Shown piece by piece: positions 21,815 through 32,631 of a stretch of DNA of 64,000 nucleotides. The notes beneath the pieces were generated by a model, which searched no databases, was not told where the DNA came from, and worked only from the letters and a program-made list of their open reading frames with translations. This DNA is from Phaseolus vulgaris. Lineage: Eukaryota > Streptophyta > Magnoliopsida > Fabales > Fabaceae. The position numbers and the translations under genes are program-made. The first letter of the stretch is position 1, and every line of letters starts with the position of its first letter. Where the stretch lies: assembly GCF_000499845.2 (NCBI RefSeq), contig NC_023758.2, forward strand, positions 15,580,427 to 15,644,426, read 5' to 3'.

Positions 21815-22742
21815 TGTTAGAATTGTAGGCCTAAAACAAGAGGGGGGTGAATTGTTTTTAAACGTTTTTTTCGCAAAGTTTGAAGGTATGGATAAAACCA
21901 ATGAAGAATGAAAGCCAAAGGAATGAAAATGCTAAAGTTACAAAACTGTTTTAGTTGATTTCCAGAAAATCAACCGGTTGTTTTTGCGATTCAACCGGTT
22001 GTTTTTATCAGCAGTTTATAAAAACAACTTAAAACATATACAATTGAGATTAGGGAAAGAGAGAATCACACAAACAGATTTATACTGGTTCACTCCTACA
22101 CCAAGAGCTACACCCAATTCCCAGAAAACCACTAGGTATTCCACTATGTAATCAACCACAAATTACAACCACACAGACACACCATAGAAGTGATCTTGAA
22201 CCCCTCAAGAACACACACTTCCTTTGGCAATACAACACACCACAAATCAGAACAACCTCTGACTTTATGAAACACAATTCTTTATAGAAATACATATCAA
22301 GAGAGAGTAAGGAAAGATCACACCTGATACAGATTGAATTACAAAAGATCACACAACAGTTATATTCAAATCTTAGCAAGTTCAATCAAAGCTTGATGTA
22401 AATTTTGGAGAAAATTGTTTTTAAAAGATTAATCTTAAATAATTACTACCAGGAGTGTTAAACAACCTATTTAAACTTCAAAAGGTAGTTAAAAGCATTT
22501 AATGAAGGAGCCAAAACAGTTTTGAATCAATTAAAACACATTTACCAAACTAAACAGATTCTGTTAAGAGTTTTGATGAAACAATCGGTTGAATTATCGA
22601 AACAACCGATTGAATTAGTTTGACAACAAGTCAACCAATTTCAAGCTTTGTCAAAACCTGTTTCAAAAACCACTAAGTGTCAAACATCCGATTGAAACGA
22701 TAAAACAACTGGTTGTTTTTCCACTTTTTTGCAAAATACTCT

Positions 22743-23843
22743 TGTACCGACCAGGTCATCAGGTATGATGACGTGTCTTGCACGTGACTATGTGGGGCGT
22801 GCTCAGCAAAACACGTGGACAAGAGGAAGATGAATAGTTCAGAAGTGAGCATAGTCGCCGATTCGTGGAACTGGCGTTCTATAGCGAACATGATCGGTTG
22901 TCGCCGGATTTGTGTGTGATCGACGTAGTACGTAATGGAAGATCGGGTGGCCTGACATCGCCACAAGGAGCACATCGTTGGATCTCCCAGTAAGCTTAGT
23001 TGAAGTTGCTGGAGGCTCAGAGGAGTAAGTTCAAGCGTATAAGTTTAGTAAGATGATTGTTGCGCCAGCATAGGGCGAGAAGGTTGTGTGGGTTGAAGGG
23101 AACAGCTTGCCCATCAGTGACAGGATTCCCAGAGTGGACATTCGTTGGTGGCAAGGTTTCCTCAGCTAGAACATGCATGGCGTAGCAATAAGGAAGGTGC
23201 CACTTGCGACAAGCGATATCACAGAGATGGTGCACTTTGCTGCGTCCGATACTCGCCTTGTCAGGTGGTGTTCCAGAGCATATTACGTGCTAGATTACTC
23301 CTTGAGTAGGAGACTTAGCCGCGCGACTGGTTATTACACAGAAATAACGCTCAAGTTACCCCAACCCAGATGACGACACGTGTAGGGTTGGATGCAATAT
23401 GGAAATGACGCTCGAGTTATCCTAGCTCAGATGATGACACGTGTAGGGCTGTGTGCTACCTGCTACCCTAGCCCAGATGGCGACACGTGCAGGGTTGGAT
23501 GCGAGCCACGCGTCCAAAGCGTAACTGCCTGGAGAGAGAAAAAACCTAGCTATAAAGGTAAACTTAACAGAATTTGCAGAGGTACGTTTTTCATTACGGC
23601 TCATTGCTAGGGTTGTGTGCACTTAGTACGGTCCTACAGAGTATATTTTCTCTCAGTTCTTGGGTGTTCTTGTCACTGACTTGAGCGTCGGAGCGCCACC
23701 GGCCGCAGAGGCGCCACCTTGTGTTTTTCAGGTTCTCAGAGAGGCTATCTGTCGGGTGGACTTGAAGGGCACGTGGTGTCAAGCTGGTGCGGAAGATCGT
23801 GACGAGGCAACGCTCTCGCGCTAGGTCAACCGGCAGGAATCCT
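22743..23843 (+). mobile_element. Solo Tat-lineage LTR with tripled G-box repeat
   Basis: It begins TGTACCGACCAGG and ends near CGGCAGGAATCC, homologous to other Tat LTRs here (TGTACCGTCCTGG...GGCAGGATCA). It sits inside LTR D. The downstream block GACTTGAGCGTCGGAGCGCC lies at about 23680. There is no internal domain. The exact right end and target duplication are unclear. Confidence 0.75.
23377..23557 (+). promoter_or_regulatory. Three G-box repeats upstream of an LTR TATA box
   Basis: CACGTG occurs at 23377-23382, 23438-23443 and 23484-23489, each inside a repeat of the form CAGATGRYGACACGTG. TATAAAG follows at 23551. The first two repeats share a unit of about 61 bases. Confidence 0.6.
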
Positions 23844-24011
23844 AACTAAGAGTGGATTTAGAATTAAAACTACTCATAACATTCACACACAAGCTACATC
23901 CATCCTTCAAGCAATCCATAAAGATTTGGAGATATCAAAGCCTTATTCAACTAGTTTTACACATTTGTCAGTAGTATTACTATTAATTAATATTAGGGGA
24001 AGAAATGATAT

Positions 24012-24333
24012 TGTGTCTGTTCTCGCCGGTTGACTCGCCTCGCCGGTCGACTTTAACGACTGCTTTGGCCCTCCTATCCTTGCTTGAGAACTGTGCCTTC
24101 TCTGTCAAGAAACCTCTCACCTGCAAAGACAAAAGGGGCGCCCAGCGGCCGTTTGCACTCCGACGCTCAAGTCAGTATTAGGGCAAATAACACCAAGTGT
24201 ATAAAATAGCTTTAGTCTCAAAAGCTGCGTACCTTACTAAGGTTCTTAGCACCCTTTATATAGGTTGAAACTAGGGTTTACCTCTGTTCTGTTACCACTG
24301 TCTAGGGTTGCTTGGGAAGTGTCCCTGTGCCAC
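24012..24333 (-). mobile_element. Tat LTR fragment, minus orientation
   Basis: The complementary strand reads a TATATA box region (near 24258), then GACTTGAGCGTCGGAGTGC and CGGCCGC, ending near GAGAACAGACACA. This is the right third of a Tat LTR. It abuts the left end of the plus-oriented LTR at 24334. Confidence 0.7.
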
Positions 24334-25234
24334 TGTACCGTCCCGGGGTGATCAACCAAAAGTCAAAGTCAAAGTCAACACATAGAGAGACGTCGTCCAA
24401 GGGAACTTCGCCTAAGAGAGACATCGCCAAGATGAGGCATAGCCTCGACAGTCCAGAACAGTAACAAGGTAAAGAAAGGTGGCTCCAAGGCCATAAGTTC
24501 TAGTGCCAGCAGGGGGTAAACCTGGCTCATGAAGTACCTACGACCACTGCTGAGAAACCCTGGTATAGATACGACCCATGAGAGGGCCACGACCAGGGTT
24601 AGACCACGTGCATGGTACGAGAGAAAGGTATACATACCCAGGGCAAGTAACCAGTGATTGGGGCGCATGAGTTGGCGCCCAAATAGTATGATGGCGCGAG
24701 AGATACAGCGTTCAAGTTAGAACCCAAGTGGCCGCAAGATTAGTCATTGCACTCCAGATAAGGAAAGTCCATGGGCCAGATACGCCAAGATCCTAGGGAT
24801 AGCGGCGCAAGGACCTTCTCCAAGGAACCCTAGATAATAGCAGCAGCGCAAAGGTAAACCCTAGTTTTCACCTATATAGAGGGCATGAAGAACCCTAGTA
24901 TGGTACGCTTTTACAGTTACACGAGTTTTAACCTAATTCTCATAAGTCACACAGAGCACAAACCCTAGTTGTCTTCGCAGCACCCCGCAGTGAGCACAAG
25001 GCAATTAGGGCAACACAGTTTTAGCCACACAGTTTCAGTCACTGAGATTATCATACAGTTTTCAGTCACTTTGGTGTTTCTTGCTAGCTGACTTGATCAT
25101 CGGAGTGCAAACGGCCGCGAGGGCGCCCCTTTGTTCACTTCTTTCAGGTACTCACAGACGGAGCAAGACGAAGGTGCCCTAGCTCGCAAGGACAAGCCAC
25201 GCGTAAAGACGATCCCGGTCAACCGGCCAGAACA
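24334..25234 (+). repeat. 5' LTR of Tat element 2
   Basis: The 901-bp LTR runs from TGTACCGTCCCGG to CCGGCCAGAACA. A TATATA box lies at about 24873 and the block GACTTGATCATCGGAGTGC at about 25090. Its partner LTR is not present. Confidence 0.85.
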
Positions 25235-25236
25235 TC

Positions 25237-25254
25237 TGGCGCCCACCATGGGGC
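25237..25254 (+). other. Primer binding site
   Basis: TGGCGCCCACCATGGGGC begins two bases after the LTR. It is shared with the elements at 6708 and (reversed) at 30855-30872. Confidence 0.7.
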
Positions 25255-25337
25255 CGATATAAACATCGGTTCCACCACACAAGTTTTCAGTTCCAGTTTT
25301 CGAAACCAAGATAAGTTGAGAGGATCTCCAGAGAGCC

Positions 25338-27839
25338 ATGACCACCCGACCAGCACGCGCCAGGAGTGAAGAGATGACCCTGCAACAACTCATGGGCATG
25401 GTGCAAGGGCTGCAGGACGCAATGGCAGCCTCAAAGGTGGAGCAGGAGCGCATGCAGGCGGATCTAGCAGCCTCTCAAGCAAGAAACGACGAGCTCCACC
25501 GCACCAATGAGGAATTACGCCGTGGATGGCGTGGCAGAGACGAGCCTGAGGCTGCATCCCCACCCATGGAATTCACAACACCGTTTTCGCAGGCAATTCT
25601 GGAGACAGCGATTCCCAATACGTTCACGGGACCCAAAGCGACCTTCACGGGGGTGGAGGATCCTGAGGCACACCTCACGGCGCTCCACACACAGATGTTG
25701 CTGGTAGGCGGTTCAGATGCCGTGAGGTGCAAGCTTTTCATGAGCACCTTGACGGGGATGGCTATGGATTGGTTCATCAGCCTCCCAGAGGGCCACGTCA
25801 CGTCCTTCGCCCAACTTTCACAACTATTCAGAGAGCAGTATCTAGCCAACAGAACTCCCGCCCTAGTCTCGTATGATCTTTTCGACGTCAAGCAATTCCA
25901 AGGCGAAACCCTAAAAGAATACATAAGCCGTTTTGGGGCACAAGTGGTGAAAGTGGGCACCACGGAGGAACCCATGATTGTGTACGCATTCAGGAAGGGG
26001 GTACGTCCCGGATCTTTCAGTAAAACGCTTAACTGCAGCCGCCCCAAAACTTTTGCTGAAATAAGGCGACGAGCGGTAGAGCACATTGCCTCAGAAGGTG
26101 AGGCGTACGAGAAGTGCACGACCACTGCACCCGCGCGGCCCAAGGCACAGATACGTACGCAACCTGTTAGGGTTCACCAAGCCGCCACGGAGAGAAAACA
26201 CTTAGACAGGAAGCGCGCCTACGAGCCAAGGAGGACCCAGCCTAGGGATCAAGCAGAGGAAAGAAGAGAAGGAAACAGGCCACCGAGGCACAACTTCGTG
26301 ATGGAACTCAAAGATCTGATCGCGGTGCCCAACATAGCTGACAAGTTGAGGCCACCGGTGAAGTCTGACAAGGTGCTGGGACCCCACAAGGAATCATGGT
26401 GCGAATTCCACGAAGCATTTGGGCATCATATTAACAATTGTTTAGCGCTGGGTCACCAATTGGATGAACTCGTAAAGAATGGCTTCCTGAAGGACTACTT
26501 GGTGGAGAAGCAGACAGGACAATCGTCAGTTTCGCAACCGGCGAGTGGCGAGGGACAGCAGCACGAGGTGCCCATCCACAGCGAGGTCCATACCATAGCG
26601 GGTGGGTTCTCGGGCAGTGGGTGTACGGCGTCACAACGCAAGAAGTATGCTAGGTCCATAATGTCAGTGGAAGCTTTTGAGGATCATTCGCCCGATGTGG
26701 ACATCACGTTCACCAAAGAATATCTTAGGGACGTTGTGCCCCACGACAACGATCCCATCATGATCTCGCTCGTCACGGTGGGAAGGATGGTTCATCGAGC
26801 ATTGGTCGATCAAGGGAGCTCGGCAGATGTGATGTTCTGGCCAACTTTCGAAAAGTTACAGTTGTCCCCAGACCATCTGAGGTCGTATGGGGGCTGCCTA
26901 TACGACTTTGCTGGTGACCAAGTGGAGGTCAGGGGGTACATTGAGTTAAGAACGACATTCACAGATGGGGCAGTTTCGCGAACAGAGAAGATCAGGTACC
27001 TGGTCGTGAATGCCCCCTCGGCATACAACATCCTGTTAGGAAGGCCAACGCTCAACAGGATAGGAGTTGTGCCCTCCACTAGGCATATGAAGGTCAAACT
27101 ACCTTCGATGGAAGGGGTGGTTATCACCATCCGCTCTGATCAAAAGGAGGCAAAGAAGTGCTATGAAAACAGCCTCAGAAATAGGCGATCAGTATGCCAT
27201 GTAAGCACAACGCCACCCCCTGGTGCAGGTCCCGGACAGGAGAACCGGCAAGTAGGCACTACACTTCAAGTAATCGCTGAAGGGGATGCGGCGATGCCAA
27301 ATATGGCGAGCGTCGCCCGGATAGAGGAAGAAGGCGACCGCCCGGAGGCCACCAGGGAGTCAGGAATCGCAAGGGCGGTCATCGCCAGTGAAAGGAGGCC
27401 CCAGCCGGTCAAGGATTGGCCCGAGAAAGAGATCGGCGGGAAGACATTCAAGCTGGGAAAAACCCTAGATGACGAAACGCGGGACCAGATCGCCAAGGTA
27501 ATAAGTAGACTTCTGGATGCGTTTGCGTGGTCCGCCTCAGATATGCCGGGAATTGATCCCGACCTTTTGTCCCATCGTTTGGCAATGGACCCCCAAGTCA
27601 AGCCAGTCCGTCAAAGAAGGAGGAAGTTTAATGAAGAAAGAAGGCAGGCGATTAGAGAGGAAACACAGAAACTCTTAGCCGCAGGCCACATCAAGGAAGT
27701 GCAGTATCCGGAGTGGCTCGCTAATGTTGTGTTGGTGAAGAATAGCAACGGGAGATGGCGAATGTGCGTCGATTTCACAGATCTGAACAAGGCGTGTCCA
27801 AAGGATTCCTACCCTTTGCCCAGTATAGATCCCTGGTAG
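25338..27839 (+). CDS. gag-pol: gag-protease-RT (N-terminal part) of Tat element 2
   Basis: An 833-codon frame starts at ATG 25338. Residues 1-70 are a coiled coil. Residues about 85-260 are the gag core (EDPEAHLTALHTQM, WFISLPEGH, FREQYL). A basic region follows at about 260-320. No classic CCHC knuckle is seen, but CEFHEAFGH with C/H spacing lies near 355-375. The protease motif ALVDQGSSADVMF is at about 486-498, and the fold continues to NILLGRPTLNRIG. The RT start (PEWLANVVLVKN, MCVDFTDLNKACPKD) begins at about 745. One missing base near 27829 shifts the frame just before the RT palm, and the ORF ends in stray residues. Host role: particle and protease of an LTR element. Confidence 0.9.
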   Translation: MTTRPARARSEEMTLQQLMGMVQGLQDAMAASKVEQERMQADLAASQARNDELHRTNEELRRGWRGRDEPEAASPPMEFTTPFSQAILETAIPNTFTGPKATFTGVEDPEAHLTALHTQMLLVGGSDAVRCKLFMSTLTGMAMDWFISLPEGHVTSFAQLSQLFREQYLANRTPALVSYDLFDVKQFQGETLKEYISRFGAQVVKVGTTEEPMIVYAFRKGVRPGSFSKTLNCSRPKTFAEIRRRAVEHIASEGEAYEKCTTTAPARPKAQIRTQPVRVHQAATERKHLDRKRAYEPRRTQPRDQAEERREGNRPPRHNFVMELKDLIAVPNIADKLRPPVKSDKVLGPHKESWCEFHEAFGHHINNCLALGHQLDELVKNGFLKDYLVEKQTGQSSVSQPASGEGQQHEVPIHSEVHTIAGGFSGSGCTASQRKKYARSIMSVEAFEDHSPDVDITFTKEYLRDVVPHDNDPIMISLVTVGRMVHRALVDQGSSADVMFWPTFEKLQLSPDHLRSYGGCLYDFAGDQVEVRGYIELRTTFTDGAVSRTEKIRYLVVNAPSAYNILLGRPTLNRIGVVPSTRHMKVKLPSMEGVVITIRSDQKEAKKCYENSLRNRRSVCHVSTTPPPGAGPGQENRQVGTTLQVIAEGDAAMPNMASVARIEEEGDRPEATRESGIARAVIASERRPQPVKDWPEKEIGGKTFKLGKTLDDETRDQIAKVISRLLDAFAWSASDMPGIDPDLLSHRLAMDPQVKPVRQRRRKFNEERRQAIREETQKLLAAGHIKEVQYPEWLANVVLVKNSNGRWRMCVDFTDLNKACPKDSYPLPSIDPW

Positions 27840-29869
27840 ACAGTGCAGCAGGGTGCAAGCTGTTAAGCTTCCTGGATGCCTTCTCGGGGTACAACCAGAT
27901 CAAGATGCACCCCATGGATGAGGAAAAAACTGCCTTCATGACGGAAAGGTCGTGCTATTGTTACAGGGTGATGCCCTTTGGGCTGAAGAACGCGGGAGCC
28001 ACGTATCAGAGGATGATGGATAAAGTGCTCGCGCCTATGCTAGGGAGGAACGTGCAAGCTTATGTTGACGACATGGTCGTGACGTCCCCGGAAAAGAATC
28101 GGCACGTTGCTGATCTAGAAGAACTATTCGTTACAATAGCCAAGTATAGGCTGAAGCTAAACCCCGAGAAGTGCATTTTCGGCGTAGAAGCGGGAAAGTT
28201 TTTGGGCTTCCTCTTAACCGAAAGAGGAATCGAAGCGAATCCTGATAAGTGTGCCGCCATCCTGGCAATGAGAAGCCCTGCCACTGTCAAGGAGGTACAA
28301 CAGCTTACAGGTCGGATGGCCGCTCTGTCACGATTCGTATCTGCCAGTGGGGAGAGGGGCCACCCGTATTTCCAGTGTTTAAAGAGGAATAACAGGTTTG
28401 TTTGGACGAGAGAGTGTGAAGAGGCTTTCGTAAAACTCAAGGAGTACTTGGCGAGCCCGCCAGTTCTGTGCAAACCCCAAGTGGGAACGCCCCTCAAGTT
28501 ATACTTCACCGTCACCGAAAGGGCGTTGAGTGCGGTGCTCGTCCAAGAACAAGATCAAATTCAGAAACCTATCTATTTTGTCAGTAAGGTGTTACAAGGT
28601 CCGGAAGTGAGATACCAAGCCTTGGAGAAAGCGGCGCTGGCGGTCGTGTTTTCGGCGAGAAGGCTACGACATTACTTCCAGAGCTTCGCGGTATGGGTGA
28701 TGACTGACTTGCCCATCCAAAAGGTTCTAAAGAAACCGGATGTAGCTGGGAGGATGGTAAAATGGGCGGTGGAGTTTTCAGAGTTCGACGTCAGGTATGA
28801 ACCCCGAGGACCGATCAAAGGGCAAATCTTCGCCGACTTTGTGGTCGAGCTGTCCGCCGAAACGACGCATAACGCCGGAAGTGATGATCGTTGGGTACTC
28901 TCGGTTGATGGGTCGTCCAACCAGCTAGGTAGTGGGGCTGGAGTCATTCTGGAAGGACCCAACGGCGTGTTAATAGAACAATCCTTGAGGTTTGCCTTCA
29001 AAGCCAGCAATAATCAGGCAGAATATGAAGCATTGATTGCTGGTATTCTTTTGGTAAAGGAAATGGGGGCGAAGGTACTGATGGCCAAGAGCGACTCTTT
29101 GCTGATCACCGGGCAGGTGACCGGCGAATTCCAAGCCAAGGATCCACAGATGGCAGCTTACCTAGAATATGTACAGGAGTTAAGAAGGTCTTTTGCCTTG
29201 TTCGAAGTGGTGCACGTACCGAGGGAGCAGAATGCCCGAGCTGACTTGCTTGCCAAGCTCGCCAGTTCGGGCAAGGGGGGCAGGCAGAGGACTGTTATAC
29301 AAGAAACTCTAAAGACACCCCGAGCGTTCGCAGCAGACCACCAGGTCCTTCAAGTTTGCAAGTCGACGGAAGGGATAGCAAAGAGTCAGCGATCTTTAAC
29401 TCAGGAAACCTTGAGGACACCGAATGTTAGGGCGCACCCAGTAGAGGAAGCGAAGACAACACGGGTTTACGCTGTCTACCAACCAGACATATGGATAACG
29501 CCATACCAATGGTACATAGCAGATGGCGTCCTCCCAGTGGATTCGACGGAGGCCAAAAAGGTAAAGAAAAGCTCCAGCAAGTTCACCTTAATCGATGGAG
29601 AGCTGTACAGGTTCGGATTTACACACCCCCTGTTAGTATGTGTGCATGGAGAGAAGTGCGTAAGAATTATGACTGAACTCCACGAGGGGATCTGCGGGAG
29701 CCACATCGGAGGTCGAGCCCTGGCAACAAGAACTCTCCGCGCGGGCTATTATTGGCAAACCATGAGGGAAGATTGCAAGGAATACGCACAGCGTTGCAAA
29801 CAATGCCAGCAACACGCCGACTGGCACAAAGCGCCCCCAGAAGAGCTAAAATCAATCTACAGCCCCTAG
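27830..29869 (+). pseudogene. pol: RT, RNase H, second RNase H and integrase zinc domain of Tat element 2
   Basis: After the frameshift the pol frame is open to a TAG at 29867-29869 (the track frame opens at 27755, but true homology starts near 27830). The RT fingers and palm include DAFSGYNQI, MPFGLKNAGATYQ and the catalytic YVDD at 28061-28072. The connection and first RNase H follow (YFVSKVLQGPEVRYQALEK). A second, archaeal-type RNase H comes next (WVLSVDGSS, NNQAEYEALIAG, VPREQNARAD), about 28890-29270. An integrase HHCC domain (GSHIGGRALA, CKQC) closes the frame. The stop replaces Trp in the integrase linker. The dual RNase H places the element in the Tat clade. Confidence 0.9.
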
Positions 29870-30719
29870 CCGTTTCATACGTGGGGAATCGATATTCTGG
29901 GGCCCTTTCCGTTGGCGATCAGGCAAATGAAGTACTTGGTTGTAGCGATCGAGTACTTCACGAAAATGGATCGAAGCGGAACCAGTAGCCCAGATCACCG
30001 CACACAAGATTCAGAATTTCGTATGGAAGAACATTGTGTTCCGTTTTGGTGTGCCCAAGCGTTTGGTATCAGATAATGGGACCCAGTTCGCAAGTCACCT
30101 ATTGAAGAAGCTGTGCGAGGATATTGAGACGCAACAGGTGTTTGCTTTTGTGGAGCACCCACAAACGAATGGGCAAGTGGAGTCGGCCAATCGGGTTTTG
30201 CTGAGAGGACTGAAGAGGAGGTTGGAGAAAGCCAAGGGGTCTTGGGCTGAAGAAGTCCCCCGCATAGTATGGGCATATCATACCACCGAGCAATCGGGAA
30301 CCCACGAAACCCCGTTTAGCTAGGTATATGGGTGCGATGTGATGATCCCAGTCGAAATCCAGGAAAGCTCGCCAAGATTCCAGAACTTCGTGGCAGAAGA
30401 CTCGAACGCCGAAAGGAGAATGAATTTGGATTTGCTGGACGAGGTCAGGGAGGAGGCAAGGATAAAGGCCGAAGCAGTAAAAAGTAGAGTTGAACGCAAG
30501 TACAACTCCAAGATGAGATCAAGGCGATTCAGAGATGGCGACCTGGTGATGAGGAAGGCCCACCAGTACGAGATGCAGAACAAGTTGTCGCCCAGGTGGA
30601 CGGGACCGTTCAGAATAACCAAAGCACTCGGAAACGGCGCTTACCGCCTAGAAACACTGGAAGGAGGGGCGATTCCTCGCACTTGGAACGCCACCCATCT
30701 CAAGTTTTATTACAGTTAA
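29870..30719 (+). pseudogene. pol: Integrase core and C-terminus of Tat element 2
   Basis: HTWGIDILGPFPLAI contains the first catalytic Asp. An extra A near 29967 shifts the frame. RLVSDNGTQF holds the second Asp, and NGQVESANR the Glu, with DD35E spacing. A stop near 30321 (TAG for a Leu codon) interrupts the C-terminal domain, which resumes to the natural stop at 30717-30719. The C-terminal part has RFRDGDLVMRK and a GPFRI module typical of Ty3/gypsy integrases. It cannot be active as it stands. Confidence 0.88.
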
Positions 30720-30720
30720 A

Positions 30721-31285
30721 ACATCATCTCCTTCTGTATCTTCAAGATCAATGTCATAGGGTCAGGATGACCGGTCTCCTCTTGCGCATTCCTATCGTTG
30801 CCCGTCATGTTCCTCGTAGTTACCATATGGATATTTCGTGGGGTTTTCTTCTCGGCCCCACGATGGGCGCCAAAATGTTCCTACAAGACCTAAACCCTGC
30901 AAAACACTTCCTCTTGTGCTGATCTTTTCGTCTTTCCGGCCTGTCGGTTAGTCTTCCTTCAGCTGGGTCTTCTTTGATCTGGACACGATGGGGGAGTACC
31001 TGCGAAGACACTCCGACGATCAAGTCAGACCGAGAGCTAAGTACCAGAAGAGTGGGAAGTGAATAGTTACCTTGGGTGTTGTGCCTCTTCTTCTATTTAT
31101 ACTGCTCTAGATGGGTTGTGGTTGCTATGGGCCTGCTTTTAGGGTCCAAATGAAGGCCCAATTGTGCCCTAACCGCGCTTATCACTTAAGTTGGCTTGTT
31201 TACACCTAATTACGTGTTTAGCTTTGCGTCTTGTCGTCTAGTCGGCTTTGTAGTCTAGTCAGCATTTCGGTCACCCGATAGTACA
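30721..31285 (-). mobile_element. 5' end of another Ty3/gypsy element (LTR, primer site, gag start)
   Basis: Read on the complementary strand: a 410-bp LTR from 31285 (TGTACTATCGGG) to 30876 (GTAGGAACA), the primer site TGGCGCCC at 30872-30865, and a gag ATG at 30826 opening MVTTRNMTGNDRNAQEE. It is cut at 30721, directly against the stop codon of the plus-strand pol. The LTR is shorter than other Tat LTRs here, so it is a separate subfamily. Confidence 0.75.
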
Positions 31286-32091
31286 TATTAAGTTGTGTCA
31301 CTCATGTACAACTTCAATTTTGTTTTCTTTTATTTTTTTTTTAAGAAAGGAATTAATTTGGTTAAGTTTTTTTTTAAAAAAAAAAAATCTAACAATTGGT
31401 TTTAAGTTATTTATGATTTAGTGATTTGATGACATAGAGCGATTAGATTTTTTGAAATATATATTATTTGTGTAATTATGTTGTCTTTCTTATTGTTTGA
31501 ATTAGAGAAATTTGTATGATTAAACTTAATGAAACAAAATTAATAAAATAATATAAAATAACAAACATTTATACAAATAGTAAGATTGTTTTGATTACTT
31601 AAATGTTTGTGGTGGTCTTCTTCTCTACCTTTGTGGTCGTCATGGAGGTGTAAGTTCGATTCTAGACAATCGTCAGTAAGTTTCGGTTAGGTTTGGTCAG
31701 GATGGATTATGAAACTCCTGTGAAGACAATGAGGATCGATAATAATATGATGGTAAAAATGAATGTATATTGATAAAGGTGTCATGATTTCAAATAATAA
31801 TAATAAATTCTTTTGCGCAAATTGATAATAATGATTTCAAATTACACCAATTTCGTACTTTCATCCCAATTCTCCAACAACATTATATAAGATATCATAT
31901 TCGGACAAATGATTAAACATGAATTGACACAACATCCTTAGATATCTCTTATTATTCTCTCTCCTAAATACATTCTCTGTACCCATCCTAAAAAAAGTGC
32001 CAATTACATTAACTATCCTAAAAAAGGTGCCAATTACATTAACTAATAATGTATAATTAATATAAATGATATTGTATTCCTTTACCAAAAT
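31286..32091. other. AT-rich spacer
   Basis: I see no gene. A 30-base unit (GTGCCAATTACATTAAC) is duplicated at 31997-32013 and 32027-32043. A and T runs are common. The complementary frame 31861-32289 crosses the MITE and has no recognisable domain. Confidence 0.5.
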
Positions 32092-32375
32092 TAAAGATGA
32101 CAATGTGGGATAGTTGACTCCGTATAGTTCAACCAATATATCGTACAAAATAAAATATGATTTTACTTTCATAATAAAAAGGGAAATAAACTTTTCCTTT
32201 TTTTTTACGGATAAGCAGGCCAGCCTGCCCCGCCTCGTTGTTGGCCCGTGCGAGCTGCAGATTTTGCAGGACAGACTTAAGTGGATCAACGGGTTGAATT
32301 AGTGAACCCATCACACACTTTTTGCTAGCGGATTGCGGACCGATCTGCATAGCCCGCCCTGCATTGTCATCCCTA
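32092..32375. mobile_element. hAT-type MITE
   Basis: This 284-bp element has terminal inverted repeats TAAAGATGACAATG (left) and TAGGGATGACAATG (right, reversed). It is flanked by the 8-bp direct repeat ACCAAAAT at 32084-32091 and 32376-32383. An 8-bp duplication and this GATGACAATGYRGG end fit hAT-family miniature elements. It has a GC-rich core (32215-32370) in otherwise AT-rich DNA. Confidence 0.8.
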
Positions 32376-32590
32376 ACCAAAATCACTTCCTTAATATATT
32401 ATGTTAATGCAACATAAAGATATAAAAAGAATATATTTTATATTCTTTATTTAATATATTCTAAATTAAAATAAAATATGCATTTTAGTCATTATACTTT
32501 CTTATAACTTGTATTTGGTTATTTTGGATTGTATATATTATTATTGTTTATATGAGTAAATATTTTTTTTCTTGCTAAAAAATTATTATT

Positions 32591-32631
<41 letters not shown>

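Larger units (their letters stand above)
21815..23970 (-). mobile_element. LTR family D copy, interrupted by a Tat LTR
   Basis: The two parts are 21815-22742 and about 23844-23970. The left end TGTTAGAATT and the GAGGGGGGTGAATTGTTT stretch match the corresponding end of family B LTRs (rc). Pairs of CAACCGGTTG/CAACCGATTG motifs occur at 21971-22007 and 22581-22615. The right end is probably TTTGTCA at 23970. I could not find a clean target-site duplication. It cuts the CACTA transposase. Confidence 0.65.
24334..30719 (+). mobile_element. Tat-lineage Ty3/gypsy element 2, 3' end missing
   Basis: This is the best preserved Tat element in the window: 5' LTR, primer binding site, gag, protease, RT, RNase H, a second RNase H (the hallmark of the Tat clade) and integrase, in that order. 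It is broken by a frameshift near 27829, a stop at 29867, a frameshift near 29967 and a stop near 30321. It ends exactly at the pol stop codon, where another element begins in the opposite direction. No 3' LTR, polypurine tract or antisense gene remains. Confidence 0.9.
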
